Positions 37,959 to 47,583 of a DNA stretch of 64,000 nucleotides are shown here, one piece after another. Source of the DNA: Pseudomonas indica NBRC 103045. GTDB taxonomy: Bacteria; Pseudomonadota; Gammaproteobacteria; Pseudomonadales; Pseudomonadaceae. Positions within the stretch are counted from its first letter, which is position 1. Every line of letters begins with the position of its first letter. The translations under genes were made by a program, and so were the position numbers. Under the pieces are notes generated by a model. It saw nothing but the letters and a program-made list of their open reading frames with translations. It was not told the origin of the DNA and searched no databases. The stretch is from assembly GCF_002091635.1 (NCBI RefSeq), contig NZ_BDAC01000017.1, forward strand, positions 78,302 through 142,301. Direction: 5' to 3'.

Positions 37959-38624
37959 ATGAGCCTGACCGTCTATGGAGCTCCGCTCTCTCCGTTCGTA
38001 CGCAAGCTACGCCTGTGCCTGATCGAGAAAGGGTTGGAGTACGACCTGCAGATGATCGTGCCGCACGATCAACCGGACTGGTATCACGAACTCAATCCCC
38101 TGCGAAGAATCCCAGCCCTCAAGGACGACGATCTGACCCTCGCCGACTCCAGCGTGATCTGCCAGTACCTGGAAGATCGCTATCCCGATCTGCCACCGCT
38201 GTACGGCAATGATCCCGTCGAGACCGCCCGCATTCGCTGGCTGGAAAAATATGCGGATTACGAACTGGCGCCGCTCACCACCTTCTGCATATTCCGTAAC
38301 CGCGTGCTGAAACCGACCATGGGCAAGGCCTGCGACGAAGACGCCATTCGCGATGCGCAAGACAAGCTCCCGGCTCATTTCGACTATCTGGAGGGAGCGC
38401 TCGGCGATGCACCCTATTTCACGGGCGAAACGCTGAGCATGGCCGACCTGGCTATCGTCAGCCAATTGATCAACATGGAGCATGGCGGCGAGCGGCTCGA
38501 CGAAGGCCGCTGGCCCAATCTCGCGGCCCTCTATCAGCGAATCAAGGGACGCCCCTCGGTGCAGAGCGTCCTTCCGGGAGAACAACGAACACTCGCCAAA
38601 CTGAGCGCCCTGGCAACACGCTGA
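37959..38624 (+). CDS. Glutathione S-transferase family protein
   Basis: The 221-residue protein has an N-terminal thioredoxin-like GST domain (LTVYGAPLSPFVRKLRLCLIEKG) with NPLRRIPALKDDDLTLADSSVICQYLEDRY, the cis-Pro and Glu-Ser glutathione-binding elements, and a C-terminal helical domain. It lies 19 bp after the membrane protein gene. Substrate unknown. Confidence 0.92.
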   Translation: MSLTVYGAPLSPFVRKLRLCLIEKGLEYDLQMIVPHDQPDWYHELNPLRRIPALKDDDLTLADSSVICQYLEDRYPDLPPLYGNDPVETARIRWLEKYADYELAPLTTFCIFRNRVLKPTMGKACDEDAIRDAQDKLPAHFDYLEGALGDAPYFTGETLSMADLAIVSQLINMEHGGERLDEGRWPNLAALYQRIKGRPSVQSVLPGEQRTLAKLSALATR

Positions 38625-38652
38625 GCGCAACGTACCCGCCCTTATTTCCGAT

Positions 38653-39135
38653 TCAGCAGTCGGTCAGACGCAGGAAAATGGCCGCGAGTCGTTCGATGCC
38701 AACCTGATCCTCTTCGGAAAAACGTGCCTGCCGCGGGCTATCCAGGTCCAGCACGCCGATCAGGCGCCCGTCTTTCACCAACGGCACCACCAGTTCGCTA
38801 TGGGAGGCACTGTCACAGGCGATATGCCCTGGAAACGCGTGCACATCCTCGACCCGCTGCGTCGTGCGGCTGGCTGCGGCAGCACCGCAGACACCTTTGC
38901 CAAAGGGAATCCGCACGCAGGCAACCTTGCCCTGGAAAGGACCGAGCACCAGTTCCTCATCGCGGTTGAGATAAAAGCCGGCCCAATTCAACCCTTCCAG
39001 CTCGTGAAAAAGGAACGCCGCGAACTGAGCGGCATTGACCACGAAATCGCGCTCGTCCGCCAGCAGCGCTTCCAGTTGTGCGGCGAGCAACGCGTAGCCT
39101 TCCAGGCCTTCGCCGCTCCGTTGCAGATCGATCAT
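38653..39135 (-). CDS. msrC: Free methionine-(R)-sulfoxide reductase (GAF type)
   Basis: The 160-residue GAF protein reduces free methionine-R-sulfoxide. Start MIDLQRSG gives cysteines at 73 (VACVRI), 83 (GVCGAA) and 107 (HIACDS). Their spacing of 10 and 24 is the same as the catalytic cysteines of E. coli fRMsr. The motif FPGHIACDS and SELVVPL are typical. Its ATG overlaps the stop of the ATPase gene by 4 bp. A 19-codon in-frame extension was rejected. Confidence 0.92.
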   Translation of the reverse strand: MIDLQRSGEGLEGYALLAAQLEALLADERDFVVNAAQFAAFLFHELEGLNWAGFYLNRDEELVLGPFQGKVACVRIPFGKGVCGAAAASRTTQRVEDVHAFPGHIACDSASHSELVVPLVKDGRLIGVLDLDSPRQARFSEEDQVGIERLAAIFLRLTDC

Positions 39136-40022
39136 GCCGGGTTCTCCAGGAGTTTCAGGCCCACCCAATCGCGGGCGAATTGATAGGCGCAACGGCCATT
39201 GCGATTACCACGACCGAGCGCCCAGCGGATTGCCGCTTTTTCGAGTTCCTCGCTCCAGCCCCATTTCAGCCCCGACTGCTCGGCAAGCACGCCGATCCAA
39301 TGCCGGACGACATCGAGGAAATGCTCCTGGCTGAAGGGATAGAACGATAGCCAGAGTCCGAAACGGTCGGACAGGGCGATCTTGTCCTCCACCGCCTCGT
39401 TCGGGTGCAGTTCGCCATCCACCATTTGCCAATGTTCGTTGTCGCTCTGTTTCTCGGGTACCAGATGACGACGGTTCGAAGTGGCGTAGAGCAACACGTT
39501 GGCCGGGGCACGCTCCAGCGAGCCATCCAGTACGCTCTTGAGTACCCGGTAATCCCCTTCCCCCGATTCGAAGGAAAGGTCATCGCAGAACAACACGAAG
39601 CGCTGCGGCAGGCCGGCCAGATGTTCCACGACACGCGGCAGGTCGGCGAGATGGTCGCGCTCGATCTCGATCAGGCGCAGCCCCACACCCGCATGTTCGG
39701 CGAGTAGTGCGCGGACCAGCGACGACTTGCCGGTCCCCCGTGCGCCCCATAGCAAGGCGTGATTGGCCGGCAGGCCGTCGATGAACTGGCGGGTATTACG
39801 CGCCAGTTGTTCACGCTGCTTGTCCACGCCGATCAGGTCGGACAGGTTGAGGTCCAGATCGACCGTAAGCGGCAGCAGATAGCCGCCCTGCCCTTCGCGC
39901 TGCCAACGGGCGGCGAGATGGCGGCTCCAGTCGAGCGCAGGGCGCTCCACCGGTAGCAAGGGCTCCAGACGATTGAGAACGGTTTCGACCCGTTCCAGAA
40001 ATGCAACCAAACGAGTATCCAT
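39132..40022 (-). CDS. DUF815-family AAA+ ATPase
   Basis: The 296-residue protein has Walker A WGARGTGKSSLVR, Walker B RFVLFCDDLSFE and an AAA+ sensor region LYATSNRRHL. DLNLSDLIGVDKQREQL before the P-loop is typical of DUF815. Start MDTRLVAFLE has GGAG upstream; an ATG 8 codons earlier was rejected. It overlaps msrC. Function is not established. Confidence 0.9.
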   Translation of the reverse strand: MDTRLVAFLERVETVLNRLEPLLPVERPALDWSRHLAARWQREGQGGYLLPLTVDLDLNLSDLIGVDKQREQLARNTRQFIDGLPANHALLWGARGTGKSSLVRALLAEHAGVGLRLIEIERDHLADLPRVVEHLAGLPQRFVLFCDDLSFESGEGDYRVLKSVLDGSLERAPANVLLYATSNRRHLVPEKQSDNEHWQMVDGELHPNEAVEDKIALSDRFGLWLSFYPFSQEHFLDVVRHWIGVLAEQSGLKWGWSEELEKAAIRWALGRGNRNGRCAYQFARDWVGLKLLENPA

Positions 40023-40124
40023 GCGGCACTCCGTGATCGACCGCAAGCTCCGGCGCTGCCTTCGCGAGGGTCGTATGGGCTATGCTTGGCGAGCGAACGG
40101 ACAGAGGTTGGCCTTTTACCCCCC

Positions 40125-42446
40125 ATGGATATATCCCTCACCAACCGCTTGTCATTCAAACAAGCCAGCTTGACGGTGCTGGTCGCGTTCATCCTGGGGA
40201 CGTTGCTCAGCCTGATTCAGGTGGGCATCGATTATGCCAGCGAAGACGCCTCCATCAACCGCGAGATTCGCTCGCTGCTCGAAATCAGCCACAACCCGGC
40301 GGCCCGCATCGCCTATAACATCGACGCCGAACTGGCCCAAGAACTCGTGCTCGGCCTGCTCCGCTCGCCGGCCGTGATACGGGCTGAAATCGTCGACAAC
40401 AGCGGCGCGGTCCTGGCCAGCGTCAACCGCCCCCCGATGCGTAGCCGCTACCGCATGTTCAGCGACTTCCTGTTCCAGGAGCGGCGCCGCTTCGAAGACC
40501 CATTGTTCGTCGCCCATGCACCGCACGAAGCCCTCGGGGTCCTGCGCCTGGAAGTCGATACCTATGCCTTCGGCAGTCACTTCCTCAAGCGCGCCGTGCT
40601 CACCCTGGTCACTGGCTTCGCACGTAGCCTGCTGCTGTCGCTGATCCTGCTGGTGCTGTTCTACGCCATGCTGACCAAGCCCCTGGTCGGCATCATCCGT
40701 GCGCTGAGCGAACGCGATACGCGCATGCCGGCGCGCCAGAAAATACCCTGCCCTCCCGGGCACGAGCGCGACGAGATCGGCATCCTGGTCGAAGTCACCA
40801 ACCGCCAGCTCGCCAACATCGCCGAAGAGATCGAGCAGCGCCGGGAAGCCGAGGATCGTCTGACCCAGTACCTCGGCGAACTGGAAAACATCGTCTCGGC
40901 CCGCACCGCCGAGCTGAAGGCCACCAACGCCCGCCTGACCCAGTCCAACCAGGAGCTGGAAGAAGCACGTCGCACCGCCCTGCAGATGGCCCAGGCCAGA
41001 GCGGCATTCCTGGCCAACATGAGCCACGAGATTCGCACCCCGCTGAACGGCCTGCTCGGCATGCTCGCCCTGGCTCTGGACGGCCCGCTGAACAGCGAGC
41101 AACGGCAGCAGCTCTCCATCGCCCACGGCTCGGGCGAAGTGCTGGTCGAGCTGCTCAACGATATTCTCGACCTGTCCAAGTTCGAGGCCGGGCAGCTCGA
41201 ACTGGAGAGCATTCCCTTCGACCTCGGCGTGCTGGTCGAAGACACCGCCAGCCTGCTCTCGCAGAACGCCGCGCCAGGTGTGGAATTGACCTGCCTGATC
41301 GATCCGCAGCTGCCCATCCAGGTGCTCGGCGATCCGACCCGGGTTCGCCAGATCGTCAGTAATCTGCTGTCCAATGCGCTGAAGTTCACCCGCTTCGGCC
41401 GGGTAGATGTGCGCGTGCGGGCCGTTGCGAATGGTGTGGAAATAGAGATTCGCGATACCGGGATTGGCATTTCCGAAGAAGCCCAGGAGCGCATTTTCCA
41501 ACCCTTCGCCCAGGGCAGCATCGACATTACCCGCCAATACGGCGGCACCGGCCTTGGCCTGGCCCTGACTCGCAGGCTCTGCGAAGCCATGCGCGGCGAA
41601 CTCGGCCTCGTCTCCAAGGAGGGCTTCGGCAGCCGCTTCACCGCCCGCCTCCCACTGCCGAGTCATGCCCGGGGTACGCCACTCCCGCCGCTGCATGGGC
41701 GGGTTGTCGCACTCTGTCCGTCCAGCAGCGGCCTCCACGAGCTGCTCAGCACGCTGTTGCCGAGTTGGGGATTGACCTATCTACGGCAGGACACCGATGC
41801 GCCGTTGGCCAGCATTAAAGGCGATACCTTCATCAGCGATTGCCCGGAATGCCTGCCGGGGCTGCGCAAGGTGATCGACTCGCCGATTCTCCTGGTCACC
41901 GCCTACAACCGCTTCATGGACAACGAGCAGGCCAGCACCCTGGCCCCGCTGGAGCAGATGGCCCGCCCCCTGGGGCGCGCCGCGCTGTACCAGACGCTTC
42001 GCCATATCCTGCAACCGGGCGTCACCGAAACGCCCCGACAATCCGCCAGCGACAAGCCGCAGAGCCGCCAGGCACGCGTCCTGCTCGTGGAGGACAATCC
42101 GGTCAACCAGATGGTTGCCAAGGGCATGCTGGCCAAATTGGGCTGCGACGTGGCGGTCGCCGCTCATGGTGCCGAGGCGCTCGACTATCTTGCACGGGAG
42201 CCGGTGGATCTGGTGCTGATGGATTGCAACATGCCGATCATGGACGGCTACGAAGCCAGCCGGCGGATTCGCCAGAGCGGTCGCTGGCCGGACTTGCCAA
42301 TCATCGCCCTGACTGCCAACGCCTTGCCGGATGAACGCGAGCGCTGCCAGGCGGCCGGAATGAGCGACTACCTGGCCAAGCCCTTCCGCCGCGAAGAGCT
42401 GGCCGCCCTCCTCGATAGCTGGTTACCGGCTACCGCTACGCCATGA
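40125..42446 (+). CDS. sagS: Hybrid sensor histidine kinase, SagS-like
   Basis: The protein has two membrane helices (about 15-36 and 165-188) around a periplasmic HmsP-like domain, a HAMP-type segment and a coiled coil. HisKA with MSHEIRTPLNGL (His near residue 300), an HATPase domain (GDPTRVRQIVSNLLSNALKF, DTGIGISEEAQERIF, GGTGLGLAL) and a C-terminal receiver (VLLVEDNPVNQ, with phosphoacceptor Asp in VLMDCNMPIM) follow. Location between msrC/ATPase and ospR matches P. aeruginosa SagS, which controls the switch to biofilm and biofilm tolerance. ATG at 40125 was used; an in-frame TTG at 40086 would add 13 residues and may be the true start. Confidence 0.85.
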   Translation: MDISLTNRLSFKQASLTVLVAFILGTLLSLIQVGIDYASEDASINREIRSLLEISHNPAARIAYNIDAELAQELVLGLLRSPAVIRAEIVDNSGAVLASVNRPPMRSRYRMFSDFLFQERRRFEDPLFVAHAPHEALGVLRLEVDTYAFGSHFLKRAVLTLVTGFARSLLLSLILLVLFYAMLTKPLVGIIRALSERDTRMPARQKIPCPPGHERDEIGILVEVTNRQLANIAEEIEQRREAEDRLTQYLGELENIVSARTAELKATNARLTQSNQELEEARRTALQMAQARAAFLANMSHEIRTPLNGLLGMLALALDGPLNSEQRQQLSIAHGSGEVLVELLNDILDLSKFEAGQLELESIPFDLGVLVEDTASLLSQNAAPGVELTCLIDPQLPIQVLGDPTRVRQIVSNLLSNALKFTRFGRVDVRVRAVANGVEIEIRDTGIGISEEAQERIFQPFAQGSIDITRQYGGTGLGLALTRRLCEAMRGELGLVSKEGFGSRFTARLPLPSHARGTPLPPLHGRVVALCPSSSGLHELLSTLLPSWGLTYLRQDTDAPLASIKGDTFISDCPECLPGLRKVIDSPILLVTAYNRFMDNEQASTLAPLEQMARPLGRAALYQTLRHILQPGVTETPRQSASDKPQSRQARVLLVEDNPVNQMVAKGMLAKLGCDVAVAAHGAEALDYLAREPVDLVLMDCNMPIMDGYEASRRIRQSGRWPDLPIIALTANALPDERERCQAAGMSDYLAKPFRREELAALLDSWLPATATP

Positions 42447-42891
42447 GGCGAGCGAGCAAACCACCGAGCCGCTCGCGCAGTTCTTCGATTTCCGCCAGAT
42501 CCATACCGCTTTCGCACAGCAGGCGGGCCTTCAGCGGGCCCGCTCGATCACGCAGCGCCAGCCCTTCCGCCGTCAGCGCCAAGTGCACTTCACGCTCGTC
42601 GCTCGCCGCCCGCCGACGCTGCACCAACCCCAGCGATTCGAGCCGCTTGAGCAGCGGCGTGAGGGTGCCGGAATCCAGCATCAGGCGTTCGCCCAGGGCT
42701 TTCACCGTCGGCTGCGGTGGCGGAGCGGCCTGCCATTCCCACAGCACCAGCATCGCCAGGTACTGCGGGTAGGTCAGGCCGAGGGCGTCGAGCATCGGCT
42801 TGTAGCCCCGAATCACCGCACGCGAGGCAGCGTACAGCTTGAAGCACAACTGCCGGTCCAGCAGCAGGCTGTCGGATGTCGCGTCACTCAT
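42436..42891 (-). CDS. ospR: MarR/OhrR-family thiol redox regulator
   Basis: The 151-residue protein has Cys16 in [16 protein letters not shown], the position of the sensing cysteine of OhrR proteins, and a second Cys126 in RLLCESGMD. The two are 110 residues apart, the same spacing as Cys24 and Cys134 of P. aeruginosa OspR. It represses the adjacent glutathione peroxidase until oxidised by peroxide. Its ATG overlaps the gpx stop by 4 bp. An operator-like palindrome is found upstream of gpx. Confidence 0.9.
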   Translation of the reverse strand: MSDATSDSLLLDRQLCFKLYAASRAVIRGYKPMLDALGLTYPQYLAMLVLWEWQAAPPPQPTVKALGERLMLDSGTLTPLLKRLESLGLVQRRRAASDEREVHLALTAEGLALRDRAGPLKARLLCESGMDLAEIEELRERLGGLLARLMA

Positions 42892-43373
42892 TTCAGCAGG
42901 GCTTCGATCTCGGCGCTCAGCTCTTCCGGCTTGGTTGTCGGTGCGAAACGCTTGATCAGGGAACCGTCCCTGCTGATCAGGAACTTGGTGAAGTTCCACT
43001 TGATACCCTGGCTGCCCAACAGACCCGGCGCGCGCTTTTTCAGGTTAACGAATAATGGATGCGCACCCGCGCCATTCACATCGATCTTCTTGAACAGCGG
43101 GAAACTCACGCCGTAGTTCAGCTCGCAGAATTCAGAGATCGCCTCCTCGTTGCCGGGCTCCTGCTTGCCGAACTGGTTGCAGGGGAAGCCCAGCACCACC
43201 AGCCCCTTGTCCCGGTATTGCTGCCAGAGAGCTTCCAATCCTTTGTATTGCGGCGTGAAGCCGCATTTACTGGCGGTGTTCACCACCAGCAAGGCCTTGC
43301 CGCCGAAATCGGCCAATGTTTTCTGCTCGCCCTTGATGGTGGTGCAAGGAATGCTGAGAAGCGCGTCGCTCAT
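42888..43373 (-). CDS. gpx: Glutathione peroxidase (cysteine type)
   Basis: The 161-residue thioredoxin-fold peroxidase has the peroxidatic Cys in [16 protein letters not shown], the Gln motif [13 protein letters not shown] and the Trp/Asn motif [10 protein letters not shown], which complete the GPx tetrad. It has Cys in place of selenocysteine and probably uses thioredoxin as reductant. It is first of a two-gene operon with ospR and has an OspR operator candidate at 43422-43445. Confidence 0.93.
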   Translation of the reverse strand: MSDALLSIPCTTIKGEQKTLADFGGKALLVVNTASKCGFTPQYKGLEALWQQYRDKGLVVLGFPCNQFGKQEPGNEEAISEFCELNYGVSFPLFKKIDVNGAGAHPLFVNLKKRAPGLLGSQGIKWNFTKFLISRDGSLIKRFAPTTKPEELSAEIEALLK

Positions 43374-43421
43374 GGGATTCGTCCTGAGGAAAGTGAGAGA
43401 ACGCTGAAAAGATAGCGATCA

Positions 43422-43445
43422 ATTAGATTGCACGCAATTCAATTA
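43422..43445. promoter_or_regulatory. OspR operator candidate
   Basis: The 24-bp imperfect palindrome has arms AATTAGATTGC and GCAATTCAATT around AC. It lies 49 bp upstream of gpx and is the size and AT-richness typical of OhrR/MarR operators. Confidence 0.6.
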
Positions 43446-43449
43446 GCGT

Positions 43450-43476
43450 TAAATAAGGCCCGCTGATAACGGGCCC
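43450..43476 (-). terminator. Terminator after msrB
   Basis: Read leftwards GGCCCG-TTATCAG-CGGGCC is followed by TTATTT. It lies directly after the msrB stop and before the gpx promoter region. Confidence 0.65.
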
Positions 43477-43482
43477 TGTGGC

Positions 43483-43881
43483 TCACTCGGCTTTCGGCTT
43501 CAGCTTCAACGCGACCGAATTGATGCAATAGCGCAATCCGGTGGGTGCCGGCCCATCCGGGAAGACATGCCCGAGATGGGCATCGCAGCGCACGCAGCGC
43601 ACCTCGATACGGTGCATACCGTGGCTGAAATCGTCCTTGCTGGCGATCGCCTGGTCGTCGACCGGCTGGAAATAGCTCGGCCAGCCGCTCCCCGAATCGT
43701 ATTTGGCATCCGAATCGAACAGCGGCGCATCGCAGCAGGCACAGTGGTAGATACCCGGCGTCTTGGTCGCGTAATACTCACCGGTGAAGGCGCGTTCGGT
43801 TCCCCCCAGACGGCAGACATGGAACTGCTGGTCGGAGAGTTCCTCGCGCCACGCCTCAAGGGGTTTTTCGAGCTTGTCCAT
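43483..43881 (-). CDS. msrB: Peptide methionine-(R)-sulfoxide reductase
   Basis: The 132-residue MsrB has two CxxC zinc pairs (YHCACCDA and [15 protein letters not shown]), the [10 protein letters not shown] signature and the catalytic cysteine in [11 protein letters not shown]. Start MDKLEKP has AGGA upstream; a longer frame was rejected because MDKLEKP is the family N terminus. It repairs oxidised methionine in proteins. Confidence 0.97.
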   Translation of the reverse strand: MDKLEKPLEAWREELSDQQFHVCRLGGTERAFTGEYYATKTPGIYHCACCDAPLFDSDAKYDSGSGWPSYFQPVDDQAIASKDDFSHGMHRIEVRCVRCDAHLGHVFPDGPAPTGLRYCINSVALKLKPKAE

Positions 43882-44133
43882 GGGAATCCTCGCTGGGAAA
43901 AAAGCCCGATGCCGATCTTTCCGGTTAATCGGGCCGCACGTATGATGCGTCACTCTTGGAACCGTCCACGCGCTTCGGCTCCGACCGGGCAACGCCGAGG
44001 TGCCCGACCGGCATCCGCGCATCGTGGACAGTGATTGGACTCCAGTCTGGCAGCGGCATTACAGCCTGCCAAGACCGAAAGAATTCATGCCTACCGCCGC
44101 TCCCGCGGCGTTTTCTTCGGGATACTCCGCATC

Positions 44134-45345
44134 ATGCAGGTCAGCAAATCGAACAAGCTCGCCAACGTCTGCTACGACATTCGCGGGCCGGTGCTCAAGC
44201 ACGCCAAACGGCTGGAAGAGGAAGGCCACCGCATCCTCAAGCTGAACATCGGCAACCCGGCGCCGTTCGGTTTCGAAGCCCCCGAGGAAATCCTCCAGGA
44301 CGTGATCCGCAACCTCCCCACCGCACAGGGCTACAGCGATTCCAAGGGCCTGTTCAGTGCGCGCAAGGCGGTGATGCAGTACTACCAGCAGAAGCAGGTT
44401 GAAGGCGTCGGCATCGAGGACATCTACCTCGGCAACGGCGTTTCCGAGCTGATCGTCATGGCCATGCAGGCACTGCTCAACAACGGCGACGAAGTGCTGA
44501 TTCCCGCGCCCGACTACCCGCTGTGGACCGCCGCCGTGTCGCTGGCCGGCGGCAAGCCGGTGCACTACCTGTGCGACGAGCAGGCCGGCTGGTTCCCCGA
44601 CTTGGCCGACATGAAGGCCAAGATTACGCCGAATACCAAGGCACTGGTGCTGATCAACCCGAACAACCCCACCGGCGCGGTCTACTCCAAGGCTGTACTG
44701 GAAGACATCGTCGAACTGGCACGCCAGCACAACCTGGTGATTTTCTCCGACGAGATCTACGACAAGATTCTCTACGACGCCGCCGCCCATATCTCCACCG
44801 CCTCGCTGGCGCCGGACGTGCTCTGCCTGACCTTCAACGGCCTCTCCAAGTCCTACCGGGTAGCCGGCTTCCGCTCCGGCTGGGTCGCCATTTCCGGCCC
44901 GAAACACAAGGCCCAGAGTTACATCGAAGGCTTGGATATCCTGGCCAACATGCGCCTGTGCGCCAACGTGCCGAGCCAGCATGCGATCCAGACCGCCCTG
45001 GGCGGCTACCAGAGCATCAACGACCTGGTTCTGCCCAATGGCCGCCTGCTGGAGCAGCGCAACCGGGCCTGGGAACTGCTCAATGACATCCCCGGCGTAA
45101 GTTGCGTGAAACCCATGGGTGCGCTCTATGCCTTCCCGCGGATCGACCCCAAGGTCTGCCCGATCCACAATGACGAAAAGTTCGTGCTCGATCTGCTGCT
45201 CTCGGAAAAACTGCTGATCGTCCAGGGCACCGCCTTCAACTGGCCTTGGCCGGATCACTTCCGCGTGGTCACCCTGCCCCGCGTCGACGACCTGGAACAG
45301 GCCATCGGACGCATCGGCAACTTCCTCAAGTCGTATCGCCAGTAA
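44134..45345 (+). CDS. alaA: Alanine/glutamate-pyruvate aminotransferase, AlaA type
   Basis: The 403-residue class I/II PLP aminotransferase begins MQVSKSNKLANVCYDIRGPV. It has ILKLNIGNPAPFGFEAPEEI, INPNNPTGAVYSKA, and the PLP lysine in NGLSKSYRVAGFRSGW. AlaA makes alanine from pyruvate and glutamate. A longer reading frame starts at 44035 but the family start and length favour 44134. A short-chain dehydrogenase gene begins 2 bp after the stop. Confidence 0.9.
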   Translation: MQVSKSNKLANVCYDIRGPVLKHAKRLEEEGHRILKLNIGNPAPFGFEAPEEILQDVIRNLPTAQGYSDSKGLFSARKAVMQYYQQKQVEGVGIEDIYLGNGVSELIVMAMQALLNNGDEVLIPAPDYPLWTAAVSLAGGKPVHYLCDEQAGWFPDLADMKAKITPNTKALVLINPNNPTGAVYSKAVLEDIVELARQHNLVIFSDEIYDKILYDAAAHISTASLAPDVLCLTFNGLSKSYRVAGFRSGWVAISGPKHKAQSYIEGLDILANMRLCANVPSQHAIQTALGGYQSINDLVLPNGRLLEQRNRAWELLNDIPGVSCVKPMGALYAFPRIDPKVCPIHNDEKFVLDLLLSEKLLIVQGTAFNWPWPDHFRVVTLPRVDDLEQAIGRIGNFLKSYRQ

Positions 45346-45347
45346 CC

Positions 45348-46094
45348 ATGCGCAGCCAGGGCCGACACTACCTGATCACCGGCGCCAGCTCCGGTATCGG
45401 TGAAGCCCTGGCCCGCGAACTGGCCGCCCAGGGCTATGACCTGGCACTGGCCGCGCGCAACCTGGACCGCCTCGAAGCGTTGGCCAGGGAGCTGGCCGAT
45501 CAATTCGGCAACCGGGTCGCGGCATTGCCACTGGACGTCACCGATCCGGCCGCCTGCCAGGACACGGTCAGCCTGGCCGCCCATACCCTCGGCAGCCTCG
45601 ACGGGGTGATTGCCAACGCCGGCATCGCCCTGGCCGGCAAGGCAGGGGGCGGCCACTTCGAACGCATCCAGCGCACCCTCGATACCAACCTGACCGGCGC
45701 CATCGCCTGCCTGGATGCCGCCACCGCACTGTTCCGCCAGCAAGGCCACGGTCATCTGGTCGCCATCGCCTCGGTAGCCGGTAAGCGCGGCCTACCCTAT
45801 GCCGCCGCTTATTCGGCGAGCAAGGCCGGGCTCATCGCCTACATGGAATCCCTGCAGGCGGAGCTGCTCGGCAAGGGCATCGACACCACGCTCATTCTGC
45901 CGGGCTTCATCGATACCCCCTTGAACCGGGACATGGGTAAGCGCCCCTTCCTGATCGATGTCGAGCGGGGTGCAGCGCTGATCGCCAAGCACGTCACCAA
46001 GCGGAGCAGAAGCGCTTACGTACCGGCCTGGCCCTGGGCTATTCTCGGCCGCCTGTTACCCCACCTTCCGACTTTCCTCATCGCCAAGACCTGA
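45348..46094 (+). CDS. Short-chain dehydrogenase/reductase
   Basis: The 248-residue SDR has TGASSGIGEALA (NAD(P) binding), ANAGIAL and the catalytic Tyr-x3-Lys in AAYSASKAGLIAYM. It has the C-terminal extension common in membrane-associated classical SDRs (VPAWPWAILGRLLPHLPTFL). It follows alaA by 2 bp and precedes a small protein gene with no gap, so an operon is likely. Substrate unknown. Confidence 0.9.
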   Translation: MRSQGRHYLITGASSGIGEALARELAAQGYDLALAARNLDRLEALARELADQFGNRVAALPLDVTDPAACQDTVSLAAHTLGSLDGVIANAGIALAGKAGGGHFERIQRTLDTNLTGAIACLDAATALFRQQGHGHLVAIASVAGKRGLPYAAAYSASKAGLIAYMESLQAELLGKGIDTTLILPGFIDTPLNRDMGKRPFLIDVERGAALIAKHVTKRSRSAYVPAWPWAILGRLLPHLPTFLIAKT

Positions 46095-46547
46095 ATGGAC
46101 CTGCAGATCGACGATTTCTACAAGGACGCGGCAGCCGGCCTGCTCATGCTGTACCAGGCGTTCCCGCGCAAGATCGCCCTCTACGTCGAGGACCTGATCG
46201 GCCGCGAGGAGCCCGATGAGTTCGGCCTGCCGAGCAAGCGCCACCAGAGCTGCCTGGGTGCCCTGTTGTGGCTGGCCGAGGAAGGCTACCTGCGCTTCGA
46301 CTCCACCATCCAGTACGACGCCCTGGACCAGGCCGTGCTCACGGAAAAAGGTTTTTTGCGCCTGTCCCGCGCCGTCCCCCATGCGCTGCCCGATGGCACC
46401 ACGCTGCCGCCCAGCGTGCGGCGCGTACACGCCACCCTCGCCTACCAATTGCGCGAAGCACTGGCCGCCCGTCACAGCGAACGGCTGGCGCGCCTGACCC
46501 GGCTGCTGTTCGAAAGCCACCTGCACGGCGCAAACGACACAGTTTGA
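46095..46547 (+). CDS. Conserved hypothetical protein
   Basis: The 150-residue soluble protein begins MDLQIDDFYKDAAAGLLMLYQAFPRK and contains ESCLGALLWLAEEGYLRFD-like helical sequence that resembles a winged-helix fold (PSKRHQSCLGALLWLAEEGY, VLTEKGFLRL). I cannot name the family. Its ATG directly follows the SDR stop. Confidence 0.75.
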   Translation: MDLQIDDFYKDAAAGLLMLYQAFPRKIALYVEDLIGREEPDEFGLPSKRHQSCLGALLWLAEEGYLRFDSTIQYDALDQAVLTEKGFLRLSRAVPHALPDGTTLPPSVRRVHATLAYQLREALAARHSERLARLTRLLFESHLHGANDTV

Positions 46548-46642
46548 AATAGTCGCTCGGTTGAATAGCCTCCGGGCGCCCCTTATATACCCGGCATGAC
46601 CATGCCACCGGCATGCTTTATCGCGAGGAGAAGCTCTACACC

Positions 46643-47530
46643 ATGATGCGCATTCTGCTGTTCCTGGCCACCAACCTGGCGGTACTCCTGATCGCCAGCA
46701 TTACCCTCAGCCTGCTCGGCTTCAATGGGTTCATGGCGGCCAACGGAGTCGATCTGGACCTGCAACAACTGCTCGTCTTCTGCGCCGTGTTCGGCTTCGC
46801 CGGATCGCTGTTCTCGCTGTTCATCTCCAAGTGGATGGCGAAGATGAGCACCGGCACCGAGGTCATCAGCCAGCCGCGTACCCGTCATGAACAGTGGCTT
46901 CTGCAAACCGTCGAGGAGCTGGCGCGCGAAGCCGGTATCAAGATGCCCGAGGTCGGCATCTTCCCGGCCTACGAGGCCAACGCCTTCGCCACCGGCTGGA
47001 ACCGGAACGATGCCCTCGTCGCGGTCAGCCAGGGCCTGCTGGAACGTTTCTCGCCCGATGAAGTGCGCGCCGTACTGGCCCACGAGATCGGCCACGTCGC
47101 CAACGGCGACATGGTGACCCTGGCGCTGATCCAGGGCGTGGTGAACACCTTCGTGATGTTCTTCGCACGCATCTTCGGCAACTTCGTCGACAAGGTGATC
47201 TTCAAGAACGAGGAAGGCCGCGGTATCGCCTTCTATGTCGCAACCATCTTCGCCGAACTGATCCTAGGCATCCTGGCCAGCATGATCGTCATGTGGTTCT
47301 CGCGCCGCCGCGAATACCGCGCCGACGACGCCGGCGCCCGCCTGGCCGGCACCCGCTCGATGATTGCCGCCCTGCAGCGTCTGCAGGCGGAACAGGGCGT
47401 CCCGGTGCATATGCCGGACAGCCTGACCGCATTCGGCATCAACGCCGCGAAGAAAACCACCTTCGCCGGCCTGTTCATGAGCCACCCGCCGCTGGAAGAC
47501 CGTATCGAAGCGCTGCGTCAGCGCGGCTGA
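46643..47530 (+). CDS. htpX: Membrane protease HtpX
   Basis: The 295-residue zinc protease begins [20 protein letters not shown] and has two N-terminal and two further membrane helices. The zinc motif is [12 protein letters not shown], and a downstream glutamate in [14 protein letters not shown] completes the site. It degrades damaged membrane proteins in the inner membrane. GAGGAG is 12 bp before the ATG. A strong bidirectional terminator follows. Confidence 0.97.
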   Translation: MMRILLFLATNLAVLLIASITLSLLGFNGFMAANGVDLDLQQLLVFCAVFGFAGSLFSLFISKWMAKMSTGTEVISQPRTRHEQWLLQTVEELAREAGIKMPEVGIFPAYEANAFATGWNRNDALVAVSQGLLERFSPDEVRAVLAHEIGHVANGDMVTLALIQGVVNTFVMFFARIFGNFVDKVIFKNEEGRGIAFYVATIFAELILGILASMIVMWFSRRREYRADDAGARLAGTRSMIAALQRLQAEQGVPVHMPDSLTAFGINAAKKTTFAGLFMSHPPLEDRIEALRQRG

Positions 47531-47542
47531 TCCCGATACGCG

Positions 47543-47571
47543 AAAAGGGCGACCCGAGGGTCGTCCTTTTT
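47543..47571. terminator. Bidirectional terminator between htpX and tpm
   Basis: AAAAGGGCGACCC-GA-GGGTCGTCCTTTTT forms a stem with A and T runs on both sides, between convergent genes. Confidence 0.9.
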
Positions 47572-47583
47572 CATTCCCGCCGA

